The notes beneath the pieces are model-generated. The model worked only from the letters and a program-made list of their open reading frames with translations, had not been told where the DNA came from and did no database searches. DNA of 19,692 bases from Methanolinea sp. SDB (GTDB taxonomy: Archaea > Halobacteriota > Methanomicrobia > Methanomicrobiales > Methanospirillaceae), in NCBI GenBank assembly GCA_001412335.1, contig LKUF01000486.1:1-19692 (forward strand). Reading direction: 5' to 3'. This document shows, in pieces, positions 1 through 7,884 of the stretch; the first letter of the stretch is position 1, and each line of letters starts with the position of its first letter. Made by a program: the position numbers and the translations under genes.

Positions 1-73
1 GATCTCTTCTCCCTTTAACAATTTTTAAAAAAACCCTGCCCTGTTATGAGCAATGCCTGCGGGCATAACACAG

Positions 74-84
74 ACTTTTTTATC
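74..84 (+). promoter_or_regulatory. TATA box of the RNB nuclease gene
   Basis: ACTTTTTTATCC-like AT-rich element in otherwise GC-rich DNA. Its centre lies about 30 nt upstream of the ATG at 111, the distance expected when transcription starts at or next to the start codon. A GAGAGAGATC stretch between box and ATG could act as a weak Shine-Dalgarno if the transcript begins earlier. Inferred from spacing only. Confidence 0.5.
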
Positions 85-110
85 CGGTCAGAGAGAGATC
101 GTAACCACCA

Positions 111-1583
111 ATGAAAGATTCACGCGAGATCGATCTTGTTGCGATCGCATACGATGCCATGGAACGATACGGGTTCGACCCCGAATTCCCCGAAACCGTC
201 ATCAGGGAAGTGGAGAACCTGTCAGAGGAGACGATCCGTGGGGGACAATCAGATGTGCTGGACCTGCGGGGGCTCCTGTGGTCGTCTGTGGACAACTTCG
301 ACTCGCTCGACCTCGACCAGATCGAATACTGCGAAGAAGGCACCGATGGCGAGGTGCATGTCAAGGTGGCGATAGCCGACGTCGACTTCTTTGTGCGAAA
401 AGGGATGCATACGGACCGGCACGCGGCCCACAACGGGACCTCGGTCTATCTCGGGATAGTGACGTTTCCCATGCTCCCTGACGATCTGTCCAGGGATATC
501 TCGTCGCTTCTCCCGGGAAAGGAACGGAGAGCCATTGTTATGGAATACACGGTTTTTTCCGACGGCAGCATGAGCCGCGGTGAGATATACCGTGCACTGG
601 TATCCAACAAGGCAAAACTTGTCTACGAGGAGACCGGAGACTGGCTGGAGGGAAGGGGGCCGATGCCTGCCGTCATAGAAAAGACGCCGGGCCTCGAAAA
701 GCAGGTACGCCTCCAGGTGGAGACCTCTCAGCGGCTGCGAAGACACCGGATGGAGAGGGGGGCGCTTGACCTGGAGACACTCGAGGCGGAAACCGTCGTG
801 GAGGACGGGCAGGTCAGGGATCTCGTGATCCAGCGGCCGAACCTTGCCAGGCAGCTGATCGAGGAGTTCATGGTGGCCGCCAACCAGACCATGGTGAACC
901 GACTGGAATCTGCCGGTCTTCCGATGATCCAGAGGATCGTCCGGGTTCCGAGGAACTGGGAGGGGATCGTGGAGACGGCAAGGGAGTACGGTGAACACCT
1001 CCCCAAAAAGCCCAACTGCAAGGCGCTGTCAGCGTTTCTTGACAGGCGGAGAGCGGCAGATTACGAGCGTTTCCCTGATCTTTCCCTCACGATTGTGAAA
1101 CTCATGGGACCAGGGGAATACGCCGCATTTGTTCCCGGAGATGTTCCGATTGGCCATTTTGCACTCGCGATAATGGACTATACCCACTCCACTGCCCCAA
1201 ACCGCCGCTACGTGGATGTTGTCAACCAGAGAATTTTAAAATCCATTCTCGACGGCAGGGATTCGCCCTATGAAACAGCCGAACTCGATTCGCTCTCCTA
1301 CTGGCTGACCGGGCGGGAGAAGGCCTCCCAGAAGGCGGAGAGGTTCATGCGAAAGGCCGCTGCAGCGGTTCTTTTGAAAGACAGGATCGGCGATGTGTTC
1401 GATGGAATCGTCACGGGCGCCTCTGATAAGGGCACATATGCGCGACTCATCGCTCCACCGGCAGAGGGCAGGATAATGCGTGGAGAGCACGGGCTGAAAG
1501 TCGGCCAGAAAGTCCGGTTGCGGCTGACAAAAACCGATCCATACAATGGTTTCATCGATCTTGACTGTATCGGACGAACATGA
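111..1583 (+). CDS. RNB-domain 3'-5' exoribonuclease (RNase II/R family)
   Basis: Predicted processive 3'-5' exoribonuclease of the RNase II/R (RNB) family, cytoplasmic, 490 residues. The catalytic carboxylate cluster is visible at residues 59-72 (D61, D67, D69), followed by VAIADVDFFV and GTSVYLG...PMLPDDLSRDISSLLPG, the typical RNB core. The RNA-end binding motif appears near 365-380 as HSTAPNRRYVDVVNQR, matching the bacterial HFTSPIRRYPDL motif. The last 65 residues resemble an S1/OB-like RNA-binding domain (GIVTGASDKGTYARL...VGQKVRLRL). No N-terminal cold-shock domains are visible, so it is shorter than E. coli RNase II (about 640) or RNase R (about 810). The fourth Asp of the classical D-x-DD motif is Gln (Q70), as I recall for many compact RNB proteins of actinobacteria and archaea. 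Start ATG at 111 fits the upstream TATA box. No operon partner is obvious; the next gene begins about 170 nt downstream. Confidence 0.9.
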   Translation: MKDSREIDLVAIAYDAMERYGFDPEFPETVIREVENLSEETIRGGQSDVLDLRGLLWSSVDNFDSLDLDQIEYCEEGTDGEVHVKVAIADVDFFVRKGMHTDRHAAHNGTSVYLGIVTFPMLPDDLSRDISSLLPGKERRAIVMEYTVFSDGSMSRGEIYRALVSNKAKLVYEETGDWLEGRGPMPAVIEKTPGLEKQVRLQVETSQRLRRHRMERGALDLETLEAETVVEDGQVRDLVIQRPNLARQLIEEFMVAANQTMVNRLESAGLPMIQRIVRVPRNWEGIVETAREYGEHLPKKPNCKALSAFLDRRRAADYERFPDLSLTIVKLMGPGEYAAFVPGDVPIGHFALAIMDYTHSTAPNRRYVDVVNQRILKSILDGRDSPYETAELDSLSYWLTGREKASQKAERFMRKAAAAVLLKDRIGDVFDGIVTGASDKGTYARLIAPPAEGRIMRGEHGLKVGQKVRLRLTKTDPYNGFIDLDCIGRT

Positions 1584-1595
1584 GAACCGGACTGC

Positions 1596-1611
1596 GAGCC
1601 CCTCCGGGCTT
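1596..1611 (+). terminator. weak hairpin after the RNB gene
   Basis: AGCCC-CTCC-GGGCT forms a five-base-pair stem 13 nt after the stop codon. There is no T-tract after it, so a termination role is only a guess. Confidence 0.2.
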
Positions 1612-1755
1612 GGCGGGTCATTCGGGTGACAAGCAATTATCCCGGTACCGGTGAGGATACCCACAGACAGACGCGGTCTTCATCCGGCACGGGAGAAAAA
1701 GATAGAAGATTAGTTGATCATGGCATTGGATAGGAAAAATCCACGAGGAGACCAG

Positions 1756-2556
1756 ATGACGACAGGGCGGATCAGTGGCCTGCCACTCATCGAATTCGAA
1801 AATGTCACGGTCGTGAGGGGTGGAAAAAAACTCCTTGATTCGGTATCGGTAACCATCCGCGAAGAGGAGAACGTGGCAATACTCGGACCAAACGGCTCCG
1901 GGAAATCATCGTTTATCAGGGCAATAACCCGTGAGTACTACCCGCTTGCCGGTGACGATGTCTCCTTCAGGATCCGTGGAAGGGAGCGGTGCGACGTCTT
2001 CGAGATGCGATCGCTTTTTGGAATCGTCTCGCCAGCTCTCCAGTATACCTTCTGTCGTGACCTTTCAGGCAGGGATGTCGTCCTTTCAGGCTATTTCAGC
2101 AGTATAGGGCTCTACAACCGGGAGATCACCCCGGAGATGGAGAAGAGAACCGACAGGATCCTCGCATTTCTTGAGATCGAAGACCTGCAGGAGAGAAAGA
2201 TGGATTCCCTGTCATCGGGCGAGGCGAGGCGTTTCCTCATCGGGAGAGCGCTTGTGCATAGCCCGAGAACACTCATCCTCGACGAGCCGACAACGAGCCT
2301 CGATCTCCATGCTCTGCACACCTTCAGGGCGATCCTCCGAAAAGTCGCCCGTTCAGGGACAGGGATCATCCTTGTGACACACAACCTGCATGACATAATA
2401 CCCGAGATCTCCCGTGTCATCCTGATGAAGGAGGGACGATTCTGGAAAGACGGCCCAAAAAGCGAGATCCTGACCGACGATCATATATCCGGGCTTTTCC
2501 AGGCGCCCGTGCATATACGCGAGGAAGGCGGGTATTCCTATGCGACCGGATATTAG
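1756..2556 (+). CDS. ABC-type ATPase, ModF/YlmA-like (COG1119 type)
   Basis: Stand-alone nucleotide-binding subunit of the ABC class, 266 residues from the chosen start. All ABC motifs are seen: Walker A GPNGSGKSS (44-52), Q-loop SPALQ (Q96), signature LSSGEARR (152-159), Walker B TLILDEP (172-178), D-loop SLD and switch His in VTHNLHD (H209). The segment FGIVSPALQYTF before the Q-loop resembles the ModF/PhrA-like family that I recall as COG1119. No permease or binding protein is encoded nearby, so the transported substrate, if any, cannot be named; the protein might serve a non-transport role as proposed for ModF. The reading frame is open back to TTG 1714 and ATG 1720, but ATG 1756 has GAGGAG five nucleotides upstream and begins just before the first beta strand (LIEFENVTV), so it is preferred. 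DUF169 follows after 50 nt. Confidence 0.88.
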   Translation: MTTGRISGLPLIEFENVTVVRGGKKLLDSVSVTIREEENVAILGPNGSGKSSFIRAITREYYPLAGDDVSFRIRGRERCDVFEMRSLFGIVSPALQYTFCRDLSGRDVVLSGYFSSIGLYNREITPEMEKRTDRILAFLEIEDLQERKMDSLSSGEARRFLIGRALVHSPRTLILDEPTTSLDLHALHTFRAILRKVARSGTGIILVTHNLHDIIPEISRVILMKEGRFWKDGPKSEILTDDHISGLFQAPVHIREEGGYSYATGY

Positions 2557-2606
2557 CCGGACCGGGCACCCATTCCCTTTTTAGCGATCCCCGGTACAGG
2601 TGATGC

Positions 2607-3383
2607 ATGGACCCGAAAACCCGCGACCGGTTCACCAGTCTCTGGGAGACCTGTTGCCCGGGAGCGGAACTCCCGATCACGTTCGAGCTCGGGGAGGTAA
2701 AAGCCGGAATAGAGAGGATGCCTGCACCCACGAGATGGAAGTGCTTTATCTGCGATCTTGCACGGGTCAGGAACGGGAGATCCGTGGTATTTGATCCAGC
2801 GTCGCTCTCCTGCAGCGGTGCACGATACTATCTCGGCTACGAGAGAGAAAGAAGTGAGAATTTCCGTTATTTCCTCTCTGGCGGGAAACCGGGCGTGGTC
2901 GAGGGTGAACGCTACAAGAAGACCCCCGAGCTCACCGACGAGTACGACAGCTGCTGTGCAGCCGTCCCTGCCGGCGAACAGTGCTATACCTTCAAGCGAT
3001 GGGATAAGCTGACAGAATCCGACAACCCTGACGTGGTCATCTTCTTTGCACGCCCCGAGGTGCTCATCGCGCTCTTCAACCTCGCAAATTACGACCGGGG
3101 AGACCCTGACGGGGTTATCTGCCCCTTCGGCTCGGGTTGCTCCTCGATAATCCATTATCCACGGCTCGAAGCGCAAAACGACCACCCGCGGGCAGTACTT
3201 GGTATGTTCGATCCCTCGGCACGTCCCTGCATTCCGGTTGACATGCTCACGATCGCGATCCCCATGAAGAAGTTCGGGGCGATGGTCCGGGATATGGAGG
3301 AGAGTTTCCTGGTAACAGAAACGTGGAAGAGACAGAAAGAAAAGATTGCCAGGAGCAATACAATATTTTCAGGGGAAAAGTAG
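2607..3383 (+). CDS. DUF169 family cysteine-rich protein (COG2043 type)
   Basis: Protein of 258 residues of the DUF169 family, common in methanogens and some anaerobic bacteria and without an established function. It is rich in cysteine: C16, C17, C46, C49 (CFIC), C69, C116, C117, C126, C172, C178 (CPFGSGC) and C208. The family-typical stretches CSGARYYLGY, VVIFFARPEVL and CPFGSGCSSI are visible. The repeated Cys motifs suggest metal or iron-sulfur binding, but this is inference. No signal peptide or membrane segment is present, so it is probably cytoplasmic. ATG 2607 has AGGTGAT only two nucleotides upstream, closer than usual, while a CCCTTTTTAG element about 25 nt upstream could make it leaderless. 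It may therefore have its own promoter as well as read-through from the ABC ATPase gene. It ends seven nucleotides from the convergent M24 gene. Confidence 0.85.
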   Translation: MDPKTRDRFTSLWETCCPGAELPITFELGEVKAGIERMPAPTRWKCFICDLARVRNGRSVVFDPASLSCSGARYYLGYERERSENFRYFLSGGKPGVVEGERYKKTPELTDEYDSCCAAVPAGEQCYTFKRWDKLTESDNPDVVIFFARPEVLIALFNLANYDRGDPDGVICPFGSGCSSIIHYPRLEAQNDHPRAVLGMFDPSARPCIPVDMLTIAIPMKKFGAMVRDMEESFLVTETWKRQKEKIARSNTIFSGEK

Positions 3384-3389
3384 GGTTAT

Positions 3390-4583
3390 TCAAAAGACCG
3401 GTACCAGGCCCGGACTCTTTCCCGTAAGACTCCTGCCGCCGCCGGGAGTGACCGCAAAGGTGTTCTCGATCCCGACCATTCCTACCCCCGGGATTCCACA
3501 TTTTGGCTCGAGTGCAATGACCATCCCCTCCTGCAGGGGCTCGTCGAATCCCGCCGCGATAACCGGCGGTTCATCGACGAAAAGACCGACTCCGTGGCCG
3601 ATAAACTTCACCCTGTGATTCGCAAAACCCATGAATTTCTCCTTGAATTCCGGGCTTAGTTCCTCCATTATTGCATGATAGATCTCTCCCGGGGCGGTAC
3701 CAGGCTTCAGGAGCTCTGCGGCTCTCTGCTGGATCTCCACGCACTCTTCATGGATCCCGATAACGCCCTCCGGCAGCGCTTTTTTGAACATATAGGTCAT
3801 CGTCTTGTCGGTCTGGTACCCGCCGACACCACATGCATTGTCGATATAGACAAGATCCCCTGCTGCCAGCCGTCTCTCCCTGCTCCCGAGGACTGGCGCT
3901 GCTGGGCCGAGCCCACGTATACCGCTGGCACCGTCGAAGGCGGTGGGGCATATCGAGTTCTCACCAAAGCCGAGATGCCCCACGACAATCTCAACGCCAA
4001 ACATCCCGAACCTGACAATCCCCTGGTGACCCTCACGGACCATTTCAGAAAAGAGCTCGCAGGCGAGTCCTGCCTCGTTCATCCCCTCTGACAGCATGCC
4101 GGGTACACGGTCTTCCAGCACCCGTCGATGGATATCTCCCGCCTGCTCCAAAAGCGTCATCTCATATGGGCTCTTGACCGATCTCACAGCAGCAACATCG
4201 GCATCGATCGCACGTATCGTCCGGACCGGAAGATATTTCCTGAACCTGTCGAGCACTGCGAGGGGGACAACCTCCTTTTCCAAAAACAGTGTATCCGGGA
4301 ATGAACCCTGTTCGTTTGCAATATCACGAAAACTGCTCATCGGCCTGATGTTCGGAAATTCCGATTCCTGCATTGCCCGCTCGATACTCCGGCGCACCCA
4401 TAATACAGCCTCGCCGTCATGCGGGACCAGGAGCACCCCGTCCTGCATCGTCCCGCAGAAGTAATACTGGTTCAGCCTCCCAAAAATTGCGGCCATCTGC
4501 CAGTCGCCATGTCTTTTATCCATCCGGGCTAAAAACCTGGTCGCGCGGCCCTGCAATTCAGGCAACGGGACTTTTTCCTGCAT
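3390..4583 (-). CDS. M24 family metallopeptidase (Xaa-Pro aminopeptidase-like)
   Basis: Two-domain pita-bread-fold aminopeptidase, 397 residues from ATG 4583. The N-terminal creatinase-like domain covers about 1-140, the catalytic M24 domain 145-390. The five metal ligands of the family are all present: D248 (VYIDNACG), D259 (QTDKTMTY), H330 (FIGHGVGL), E359 (ALEPK) and E373 (GIENTF), so a dinuclear metal enzyme that removes N-terminal residues, likely before proline, is expected. Proline specificity cannot be shown from the sequence; prolidase or a related activity is possible. No signal peptide is present, so it is cytoplasmic. The frame is open to GTG 4628, but a GGTAAATACC TATA element 25 nt upstream of ATG 4583 supports that start. 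Confidence 0.88.
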   Translation of the reverse strand: MQEKVPLPELQGRATRFLARMDKRHGDWQMAAIFGRLNQYYFCGTMQDGVLLVPHDGEAVLWVRRSIERAMQESEFPNIRPMSSFRDIANEQGSFPDTLFLEKEVVPLAVLDRFRKYLPVRTIRAIDADVAAVRSVKSPYEMTLLEQAGDIHRRVLEDRVPGMLSEGMNEAGLACELFSEMVREGHQGIVRFGMFGVEIVVGHLGFGENSICPTAFDGASGIRGLGPAAPVLGSRERRLAAGDLVYIDNACGVGGYQTDKTMTYMFKKALPEGVIGIHEECVEIQQRAAELLKPGTAPGEIYHAIMEELSPEFKEKFMGFANHRVKFIGHGVGLFVDEPPVIAAGFDEPLQEGMVIALEPKCGIPGVGMVGIENTFAVTPGGGRSLTGKSPGLVPVF

Positions 4584-4603
4584 GATCACACTCTCGCGGT
4601 GAA

Positions 4604-4613
4604 GGTATTTACC
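4604..4613 (-). promoter_or_regulatory. TATA box of the M24 peptidase gene
   Basis: GGTATTTACC is nearly palindromic and centred 25 nt from ATG 4583, consistent with a leaderless transcript. A second AT-rich element, GTTTATACG on the minus strand near 4671-4679, could drive a longer transcript that would include GTG 4628. Confidence 0.45.
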
Positions 4614-4691
4614 AGTACTGAAGGGCACAACTCCACGGCGGGTGGCGACATATTTCCGGCGGTTCTCTTCGTATAAACGACAAAACCGTAC

Positions 4692-4703
4692 ATACTTTTA
4701 TTA
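4692..4703 (+). promoter_or_regulatory. TATA box of the small membrane protein gene
   Basis: ATACTTTTATTA centred about 28 nt upstream of ATG 4726, with no Shine-Dalgarno between them. This is the classic layout of a leaderless archaeal mRNA and argues for the ATG at 4726 over the upstream in-frame ATG at 4642, which lies before the box. Confidence 0.6.
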
Positions 4704-4725
4704 CCAAATCCCCGTAAATCTCTTT

Positions 4726-5148
4726 ATGCGTAGGGAAATCCTCATCGGCGCCGTCTCTTTAGGTATCATCGCCATAGTGGCAGTGATCGTATTCCTCCTC
4801 TTTTTTGGAACACCTTCTGCCGAGATCACATCTGCCACGACGGACAGGAACCTGTATCACTCGGGTGATATCATGACCATCACGGTATCACTCAGTTCGT
4901 CGGGGCAGATGGACAATACCACGGTGAGACTGGAAGGGATAGAGGACAGGAGAGGGAAAGCCCACCTTACTCACGATATCCCGGCAAACCTCTCGTGGGG
5001 GCCGAATACCTTCTTCTATGAGTATGCACTTCCACACTGCTCGTCATGTGCCGGCATACTCCCGGGTGACTATGATATCCTCGTCACCCTCGAAAAAGAC
5101 AGTGAAATCCTGGACACCGCAAACCTTACAGTCACGCTGGAACAGTGA
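4726..5148 (+). CDS. membrane-anchored extracytoplasmic protein with CxxC, unknown function
   Basis: Protein of 140 residues that I do not recognise beyond its architecture. Residues 5-27 form one strongly hydrophobic segment after an MRRE start, so it is an uncleaved signal anchor with the rest outside the cell. The outer part (35-138) is rich in beta-type alternation (IMTITVSLSSSG, TTVRLEGI, YDILVTLEKD, ANLTVTLEQ) and reads like a single immunoglobulin-like or CARDB-like sandwich. Two cysteines form a CSSC motif (C105, C108) in a loop, which could be a disulfide or a metal site. Three N-glycosylation sequons are present (NTT, NLS, NLT). The start is fixed by the TATA box. It is convergent with the adenosine-specific kinase gene, 21 nt away. 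Confidence 0.75.
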   Translation: MRREILIGAVSLGIIAIVAVIVFLLFFGTPSAEITSATTDRNLYHSGDIMTITVSLSSSGQMDNTTVRLEGIEDRRGKAHLTHDIPANLSWGPNTFFYEYALPHCSSCAGILPGDYDILVTLEKDSEILDTANLTVTLEQ

Positions 5149-5169
5149 AGGGGGCGGGGGAGTCTCTCT

Positions 5170-5667
5170 TCATCCCCGCTTGTATCCAAATCTTCGCAGT
5201 ATTTGTATCCGTTCCCTTGCATCGGCGGGTTTTTCTATTCCTCCAGGTGGTGACCCGTCTATGACCCCCATGATACCCCGCCCGAGGGATGTGACTGCAA
5301 CAACAACCTCGACAGGGTTTGCTGTTGCGCAAAAGATGGTGCATACCTCCTGTACGCTCTTGATCGCATTCAGGACATTGATGGGATAGCAATCCCTCAT
5401 GAAGATGAGAAAGGAATGTCCGGCCCCTATGCTCAACGCGTTCTTCCCTGCACGGTCCATCAGATCCTGGTCATTTCCTTCAAGGCGGACAAGACAGTCG
5501 GATGATGCTTCGCAAAATGCAATTCCAAACTTCGCTTCCGGCACAGACGAGGCCATGGCCTCGTACAGATCCTCCACCGTCTTGATAAAATGGGAATGCC
5601 CAAGGATGAGGTTTACATCATCCGGTTTTTCAACCGGCACCAGTGCCAGCTCAAGTATCCCAGACAT
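5170..5667 (-). CDS. adenosine-specific kinase family protein (COG1839/DUF355)
   Basis: Protein of 165 residues, full length for the family named adenosine-specific kinase in structural-genomics annotations. Conserved stretches include LGHSHFIKTVEDLYEA (near 22-37), AKFGIAFCEASS, GAGHSFLIFMRD, CTIFCATANPVEVVVA and the C-terminal GRGIMGVIDGSPPGG. Adenosine or AMP binding is reported for homologues; the physiological reaction is not well established, and the fold differs from classical ribokinase-type adenosine kinases. No membrane segment or signal is seen. ATG 5667 is preceded by GGAG six nucleotides away. The HEAT-repeat gene lies 75 nt upstream on the same strand; a weak AT-rich element (CTCTTATCTT on the minus strand, near 5700-5708) may give this gene its own promoter. 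Confidence 0.88.
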   Translation of the reverse strand: MSGILELALVPVEKPDDVNLILGHSHFIKTVEDLYEAMASSVPEAKFGIAFCEASSDCLVRLEGNDQDLMDRAGKNALSIGAGHSFLIFMRDCYPINVLNAIKSVQEVCTIFCATANPVEVVVAVTSLGRGIMGVIDGSPPGGIEKPADARERIQILRRFGYKRG

Positions 5668-5742
5668 GATCGTCTCCGGTTTAGATGAGGCAATGCAGAA
5701 AGATAAGAGTGTTGCAGCAGCCCTTCACTCCATCGTGTATGA

Positions 5743-6183
5743 TCAGTGCCTCTCCAGGAGGACTTCCCTGATACAGGCCCTGAACCCGGGGTCCTCGGCC
5801 AGGTCCGAGTATCGCTCGTTCAAGCCTTCGATTGCACTGTAACTCCCGATCGCAGCCAGGGCCGACACTGCATGGATCCTGGTGGTCTTCTCCTCTGCCC
5901 GATCACCCAGACGCTCGATCAAGGCATCCACCGCCCGGGCACTTCTCAGTTTCCCGAGACCGACTACCGCATCTCTCCGGATCACGGGATTTTTGTCACT
6001 GCAGCACAATACGAGCGGACGTACCGCCCTCGGGTCTCCACTATCCCCAAGGGCAATCACCGCCCTGATCCTGTCATTTGGATCTTTTCCTCCCATTGCC
6101 TGCTCGATGACCTGGTAGATCTCGTCCGTGCCCGGAACCGAGCTGTACCATTGACCGGCCGACCCTTCCACACTCATTGCCAT
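5743..6183 (-). CDS. small HEAT-repeat (PBS-lyase type) protein
   Basis: About 146 residues from ATG 6183. It consists of at least three short HEAT repeats of the phycobilisome-lyase type: DPNDRIRAVIALGDSGDPRA, then NPVIRRDAVVGLGKLRSARA, then TTRIHAVSALAAIGSYSAIE, ending in a final helix pair. Such repeats form a curved helical scaffold for protein contacts; no enzymatic residues are visible. The frame stays open to GTG 6312 with further ATGs at 6300 and 6249, so the N-terminus is uncertain. ATG 6183 is preferred because the upstream residues show no repeat character and because a GGTTATACG element near 6213-6222 sits about 35 nt before it. It precedes the adenosine-specific kinase gene on the same strand. 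Its partner cannot be deduced. Confidence 0.75.
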   Translation of the reverse strand: MAMSVEGSAGQWYSSVPGTDEIYQVIEQAMGGKDPNDRIRAVIALGDSGDPRAVRPLVLCCSDKNPVIRRDAVVGLGKLRSARAVDALIERLGDRAEEKTTRIHAVSALAAIGSYSAIEGLNERYSDLAEDPGFRACIREVLLERH

Positions 6184-6360
6184 GACATCAATACCCCAAT
6201 TATTTCCCAGAAATCGTATAACCGGCCTCTGCCGCAATTGATGCAGCATGACCACTTCATCAAAATACAAAAAATTGCTGCCGCTTAGCATGAGCAGCAT
6301 AGTGCTGTGCACAATGAACAGATCCGTGTATCTGATATCGGTTCATCTGTGGTATCAGTC

Positions 6361-6380
6361 CGTCGTATAATTATAAATAA
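6361..6380 (-). promoter_or_regulatory. AT-rich promoter-like segment upstream of the HEAT gene
   Basis: The stretch around 6361-6395 is the most AT-rich part of this gap and contains TTTATAATTATAC on the minus strand. It could be the TATA box of a transcript reading into the HEAT-repeat gene with a long leader. No plus-strand gene starts downstream. A CTGATA/TATCAG inverted repeat (6332-6337, 6353-6358) lies between it and the gene. Confidence 0.3.
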
Positions 6381-6495
6381 TTAATCATGATAAATCAAAC
6401 AGAGACCGGATACCAAAACCGCGGGAGCCTAAAAGATTTCAGCATGCCCGGAACCTGGTGGAGGGAGTCACCGGCACATCACGATTGATCCTGTA

Positions 6496-7869
6496 TCAGG
6501 GTTCTTCAAGGGCGTCCCTCATCCGGCCGAGATGGTCTTTTAACCCGGCTCGGAACTGTGCGCGATCGATGAAATGCACCTCGTGATCCTCGAGGGCGAA
6601 GATCCGGTCGGCATGCGCGGTGAGAAAGTCCATCGTTCCTGCTGCAACGATTATCGCCATCCCCCCCAGGCACTCCCGATTCTCCCTGATCAGGGTGGAG
6701 AGGGGGGTCACCCCGGCATGCTGGGTGCTGCAGGGAACGAGCAGGTTCGATGCCGAACGGTCCTCGTCGATCAGGAGGAAGGGGGACTTTCGGCTGACAG
6801 CACGCTGTATCTGTGCCGCCATGACCATGGAGCCGCTCCCGTTTCCATGGACCTGCTTCGGCGTACCGCCGATACCGGGAGGGAGACTCGAAAAGAAGAG
6901 GCTGATATCGTCGGCCCTCATCTCCCCCGAACCGGCTTCTGCCGAAACGGCGCCCGGAACCGTAACGAGGTATTCCCGGCCGTCTCCCGGAGCATGGTCG
7001 TCCTCCCCGGCGATGATGCCCTCGAGAACTGTCGTTTTCCCCTCGGCGTTCGACCCGGTGATGGCAATGACTTCACCCTTCCGGATACCAAGACCGGTGA
7101 TCGTCTCATTGCTGCAGGGCAACTCGACCTCGACCGGCATCGCCTCCACCGGGCAGTGAAACGGGACATGCAAGCCCTCCTTTGGACCTGCGAGCCGGAA
7201 ATACGGTCGGTAACGGGTGATCCTCCGGGCGACCAGTGAGCCGTCACCGATAAAGCAGACAAGACCCATCTTGAGCAGCCGCTTTCGGAGGAACTTCTGG
7301 TCGGCAGACATGACCTGCGCCCTGGCCATCCGTGGAACAGGTGCCTTCTGCACGGTCTCTGAAAGGTCGCCGAACAGATCGCGAAACTGGCGGGCGACGG
7401 TGCGCCGGGTTGTACCGTCTGGCGGACCAGGATAGGGTATCGCGCCCCGCACGACGAGGTGCAGGCCGTCATGATCAAGAAAGTTGTTTGAGTCGGCCTT
7501 CCAGAGAGAGTGGCCCATCATCCCCGATGAGTGGATGAAGGTCACCGGCTCAAGTGCTGCGGCATGGTGTGCCGAGAGCTGGGTGTCAAGTCCACCTATC
7601 GCCCGAAGACCGGGCAGTTCGCGTGCCCGCGACTTGATATGCTCTATATGGACAAGGACCACTCCATCCGCCCCTTCAGGGGGGAGATCCGGTGGCGGAA
7701 CCGGGGGGTCGGGGATCAGCACGGGTATGCTGAACTGGAGTGCGGTGCCGTCGATTGATCTGACAAGATAGGCATTCACGTTCTCGCGCGACAGCCTGTA
7801 GTCGACGCGTATCTGCCCATCTCCACAAACATCGAGAATGCCCCGCAACGATTCAGTCCATCCCGGCAC
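6496..7869 (-). CDS. ABC-class ATPase of COG3044 (ABC_ATPase family)
   Basis: Divergent member of the predicted ABC-class ATPase family COG3044 (Pfam ABC_ATPase), 457 residues from GTG 7869. The N-terminal half contains the family's substrate-like region (DGLHLVVRGAIPYPG, then ADQKFLRKRLLKMGLVCFIGDGSLVARR). The C-terminal half carries GLGIRKGEVIAITGSNAEGKTT with Walker A at 272-280, APGDGREYLVTVPGAV, a serine/glycine-rich signature-like stretch GNGSGSMVMAAQIQRAV (342-358), Walker B FLLIDED (364-370) and SASNLL. The family has no firmly established function, and no membrane partner is encoded here. Start choice: the frame is open to TTG 8070 and ATG 8058, but GTG 7869 has a perfect GGAGGT nine nucleotides upstream and the preceding 67 residues look non-coding. 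The Walker A differs from the family's usual GGGxHGKST form as I remember it. Confidence 0.82.
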   Translation of the reverse strand: MPGWTESLRGILDVCGDGQIRVDYRLSRENVNAYLVRSIDGTALQFSIPVLIPDPPVPPPDLPPEGADGVVLVHIEHIKSRARELPGLRAIGGLDTQLSAHHAAALEPVTFIHSSGMMGHSLWKADSNNFLDHDGLHLVVRGAIPYPGPPDGTTRRTVARQFRDLFGDLSETVQKAPVPRMARAQVMSADQKFLRKRLLKMGLVCFIGDGSLVARRITRYRPYFRLAGPKEGLHVPFHCPVEAMPVEVELPCSNETITGLGIRKGEVIAITGSNAEGKTTVLEGIIAGEDDHAPGDGREYLVTVPGAVSAEAGSGEMRADDISLFFSSLPPGIGGTPKQVHGNGSGSMVMAAQIQRAVSRKSPFLLIDEDRSASNLLVPCSTQHAGVTPLSTLIRENRECLGGMAIIVAAGTMDFLTAHADRIFALEDHEVHFIDRAQFRAGLKDHLGRMRDALEEP

Positions 7870-7878
7870 TTCTAAAAA

Positions 7879-7884
7879 ACCTCC
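7879..7884 (-). promoter_or_regulatory. Shine-Dalgarno that fixes the GTG start at 7869
   Basis: Minus-strand GGAGGT followed by nine nucleotides and GTG. This is one of the strongest ribosome binding sites in the window and decides against the 67-residue longer version of the ATPase. Confidence 0.65.

Noticed and set aside
4642..4725. 28-residue N-terminal extension of the small membrane protein
   Set aside because: The segment contains the TATA box of the gene and would place an odd basic and aromatic stretch before the signal anchor.
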